The notes beneath the pieces are model-generated. The model was not told the DNA's origin. It saw only the letters and a program-made list of their open reading frames with translations, and searched no databases. Positions 6,161 to 7,589 of a DNA stretch of 7,589 nucleotides are shown here, piece by piece. Numbering within the stretch: the stretch's first letter is position 1; the number at the start of each line of letters is the position of its first letter. The DNA lies in contig JBFLYA010000179.1 of NCBI GenBank assembly GCA_040757115.1, positions 1-7,589 on the forward strand, read 5' to 3'. This DNA is from a bacterium. GTDB taxonomy: Bacteria; UBA9089; CG2-30-40-21; SBAY01. Position numbers and translations under genes: made by a program.

Positions 6161-7258
6161 TTACCTTAATTTCAAGGTACTTAAACTTAACAGGGTAAAT
6201 ATCCCGGCAATAATCCAGAATCTCACAATAATCTTTGGTTCACTCCAACCTTTTTTCTCGAAGTGATGATGTAGAGGCGCCATATTGAATATTCGGCGTT
6301 TAGTCAATTTCATCGAACCAACTTGAAGAATAACCGATAAAGCCTCAATCACAAATAATCCGCCGATGATTACTAATAATAATTCATTTTTAATCAAGAC
6401 AGCCGCTGTCCCAAGTATACCACCCAGAGCCAATGAGCCTGTATCCCCCATAAATACCTCTGCGGGATAGGCATTGTACCACAGGAAACCAATGGATGCT
6501 CCAATCAAGGCGGCAAGATAAATAGTTATCTCTCCTGCACCACTGACATAGATTATCTTTAGATAATGGGCGAATTTAAAGTGCCCGGCAAAATATGAGG
6601 CACCGACAAAACCAATTGCCGCAAATATTATCGCACCAATCGCCAGTCCATCCAGACCATCGGTTAGATTAACCGCATTGGAAGTGCCAACTATGACCAA
6701 AATGACAAATGGAATATAAAACCAACTTATATCTACCGGTGCTCCTTTAAAAAAAGGAATAGAAAGGGAAGTTCCATACTGCGAATGTATCGGATGATAG
6801 CACAGATAAATTGCCAACATAGATGCCAGGATAACCTGACCACTAAATTTATACTTAGCGACTAAACCTTCAGACCTTTGTTTGACTAATTTCAGGTAAT
6901 CATCTATAAATCCAATTAGACCTAAACCTACAGTCATTCCTATAATTATCCAGGTAAATCGAATATCAAACCGCAACCAGAGAATTGAAGATACAAGTAA
7001 CGCAATTAGAATGATTATCCCTCCCATAGTTGGGGTTTCAGCCTTATGAATATGATTTTGGAGGTATTCTTTGCGAATGACTTGATTAATATGTTTTTGC
7101 TTTAATTTTTTGATAATAAATGGAGCGATAATTAAAGATATGACTAACGCCGTGATAGCGGCATAAGCCGCCCGGAAGGTAATATATTTAAAAACCCTGA
7201 AGATGGAAAAACAAGTCTCTGGTTCGTATAACCATTCATAAAATATATGATAAAGCAT
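6161..7258 (-). CDS. mraY: Phospho-N-acetylmuramoyl-pentapeptide transferase MraY
   Basis: MraY is the polytopic inner-membrane enzyme that transfers phospho-MurNAc-pentapeptide from the UDP precursor to undecaprenyl phosphate, making lipid I. From the ATG at 7258 it has 365 residues, the usual length. Motifs are FRVFKYITFRAA (20-31), ETPTMGG (74-80), FIDDYLK with the paired catalytic-site aspartates D119 and D120, NLTDGLDG (197-204), MGDTGSLALGG (270-280) and the histidine-rich PLHHHFE (328-334). Many hydrophobic segments separate these loops. A TTG at 7285 in the same frame is less likely: the ATG has GAGGGG (7265-7270) six bases upstream, gives the typical MLYH start, and the TTG overlaps a possible -10 box. 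The stop is followed after two bases by the boundary motif of element 3. It is the first gene of the operon visible here; murE and murF, often upstream, are not in the window. Confidence 0.97.
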   Translation of the reverse strand: MLYHIFYEWLYEPETCFSIFRVFKYITFRAAYAAITALVISLIIAPFIIKKLKQKHINQVIRKEYLQNHIHKAETPTMGGIIILIALLVSSILWLRFDIRFTWIIIGMTVGLGLIGFIDDYLKLVKQRSEGLVAKYKFSGQVILASMLAIYLCYHPIHSQYGTSLSIPFFKGAPVDISWFYIPFVILVIVGTSNAVNLTDGLDGLAIGAIIFAAIGFVGASYFAGHFKFAHYLKIIYVSGAGEITIYLAALIGASIGFLWYNAYPAEVFMGDTGSLALGGILGTAAVLIKNELLLVIIGGLFVIEALSVILQVGSMKLTKRRIFNMAPLHHHFEKKGWSEPKIIVRFWIIAGIFTLLSLSTLKLR

Positions 7259-7284
7259 TTTTTTCCCCTCTTTTTTAGTTACCA

Positions 7285-7290
7285 ATTATA
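7285..7290 (-). promoter_or_regulatory. Possible -10 box upstream of mraY
   Basis: The minus strand carries a perfect TATAAT (7290 to 7285), placed so that transcription would begin roughly 20 bases before the mraY ATG at 7258. No convincing -35 hexamer is found 16-18 bases further upstream (AGTTTC at 17). Such a match is expected by chance in AT-rich sequence, so this is only a candidate. It would let the operon be transcribed from a point inside the repeat-separated upstream spacer. Confidence 0.25.
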
Positions 7291-7374
7291 GATTTCTGCA
7301 AAACCAGGAAACTGTAGTTTTTAAACGGGTATTTACAAAAATCAAAATGCAAAAAGCAAATATAAAAATTACAT

Positions 7375-7569
7375 ATCAAAATGTAAAATTATCTCTTCCC
7401 TTTCAAGGTTAAAATACTCGATGCAAAGATATTACCAAATTCCTCTAACTCTTTGAGAAACACTATCTTTTGGCAACTTATCGATCAATTCTATAAGTCG
7501 CACAGTAAAGTTATATAGTCTTTTCTTGAAGTCCTTTTTGAAATTTGATTTGTAATTTTGCATTTTGAT
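7375..7569. repeat. AT-rich inverted repeat enclosing a decayed four-helix-bundle gene
   Basis: ATCAAAATGTAAAATTA on the plus strand (7375-7391) is matched at 16 of 17 positions by the minus strand from 7569 to 7553. A further plus-strand copy, ATCAAAATGCAAAA (7341-7354), matches the same minus-strand arm perfectly over 14 bases. The arms bracket the remnant of a small gene: its start codon lies in one arm and its terminal stop in the other. Together with the -10 candidate this accounts for most of the 331 bases upstream of mraY; nothing else is recognised there. Confidence 0.55.
7389..7563 (-). pseudogene. Remnant of a four-helix-bundle (23S rRNA intervening sequence protein type) gene
   Basis: From the ATG at 7563 the minus strand encodes 43 residues beginning MQNYKSNFKKDFKKRLYNFT and continuing VRLIELIDKLPKDSVSQRVR before a stop at 7432. 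This is like the N-terminus of four-helix-bundle proteins (23S rRNA-IVP family, about 115-125 residues), which typically have a FKKRLY..ALRLI.FI..LPKD pattern. In the next frame, EFGNIFASSILTLKGKR followed by TAA (7442 to 7389) looks like the C-terminus of the same family. Roughly 60 codons of the middle seem to be deleted, with the junction near 7442-7455 out of frame. The short frame could still be translated but would not fold as the family does. The N-terminal similarity is strong; the function of intact members is not firmly known. Confidence 0.65.
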
Positions 7570-7589
7570 ATTTATATTTGATATTTAAT

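Noticed and set aside
6033-6266. Plus-strand open frame across the mraY 3' end and element 3
   Set aside because: It reads through the antisense of mraY and the repeat, with no similarity recognised; the minus strand of the same stretch has the better explanation.
7259-7285. TTG start for mraY at 7285
   Set aside because: It overlaps a possible -10 box, while the ATG at 7258 has GAGGGG upstream and gives the usual MLYH start of MraY.

Overview
The window is part of a division and cell wall (dcw) cluster from a low-GC bacterium, read entirely on the minus strand. From right to left the genes are mraY, murD, ftsW, murG, an unrelated AAA-type ATPase, and the N-terminal half of murC, which runs off the left edge. 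Apart from the ATPase this is the common bacterial order. The products carry out successive steps of peptidoglycan synthesis. MurC and MurD add L-Ala and D-Glu to the UDP-MurNAc precursor. MraY and MurG build lipid I and lipid II at the membrane. FtsW polymerises lipid II at the division septum.

The organism cannot be named from this window. The AT-rich coding sequence and the intergenic spaces filled with degenerate repeats and remnants of small orphan genes (a four-helix-bundle/23S-IVP type protein and a GxxExxY type protein) resemble uncultured candidate-phylum or environmental Gram-negative genomes. That is an impression, not an identification.

Layout: 1-698 murC (partial); 730-1857 ATPase; 1886-2043 inverted-repeat element 1; 2040-3092 murG; 3114-4238 ftsW; 4301-4435 AT-rich inverted repeat; 4474-4514 a small element read through by the murD 3' end; 4441-5862 murD; 5878-6158 element 3, holding a decayed GxxExxY gene; 6161-7258 mraY; 7285-7290 a possible -10 box; 7375-7569 an AT-rich inverted repeat enclosing a decayed four-helix-bundle gene.

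The most interesting non-coding signal is a 12-base boundary motif, consensus GTAASCGTTCAG. It occurs five times, at the edges of the intergenic elements, mostly in inverted pairs, and lies almost exactly at gene ends. It supplies the murG stop codon, begins 2 bases after the mraY stop, and is translated in frame as a 23-residue tail on MurD. Every gap over 35 bases inside the operon is filled by repeat material, while the other two gaps are 21 and 31 bases. The most interesting gene is the ATPase between murG and murC, directly downstream of one of these elements. Nothing in the sequence proves a new system. The element family and the ATPase insertion are the two points worth pursuing.
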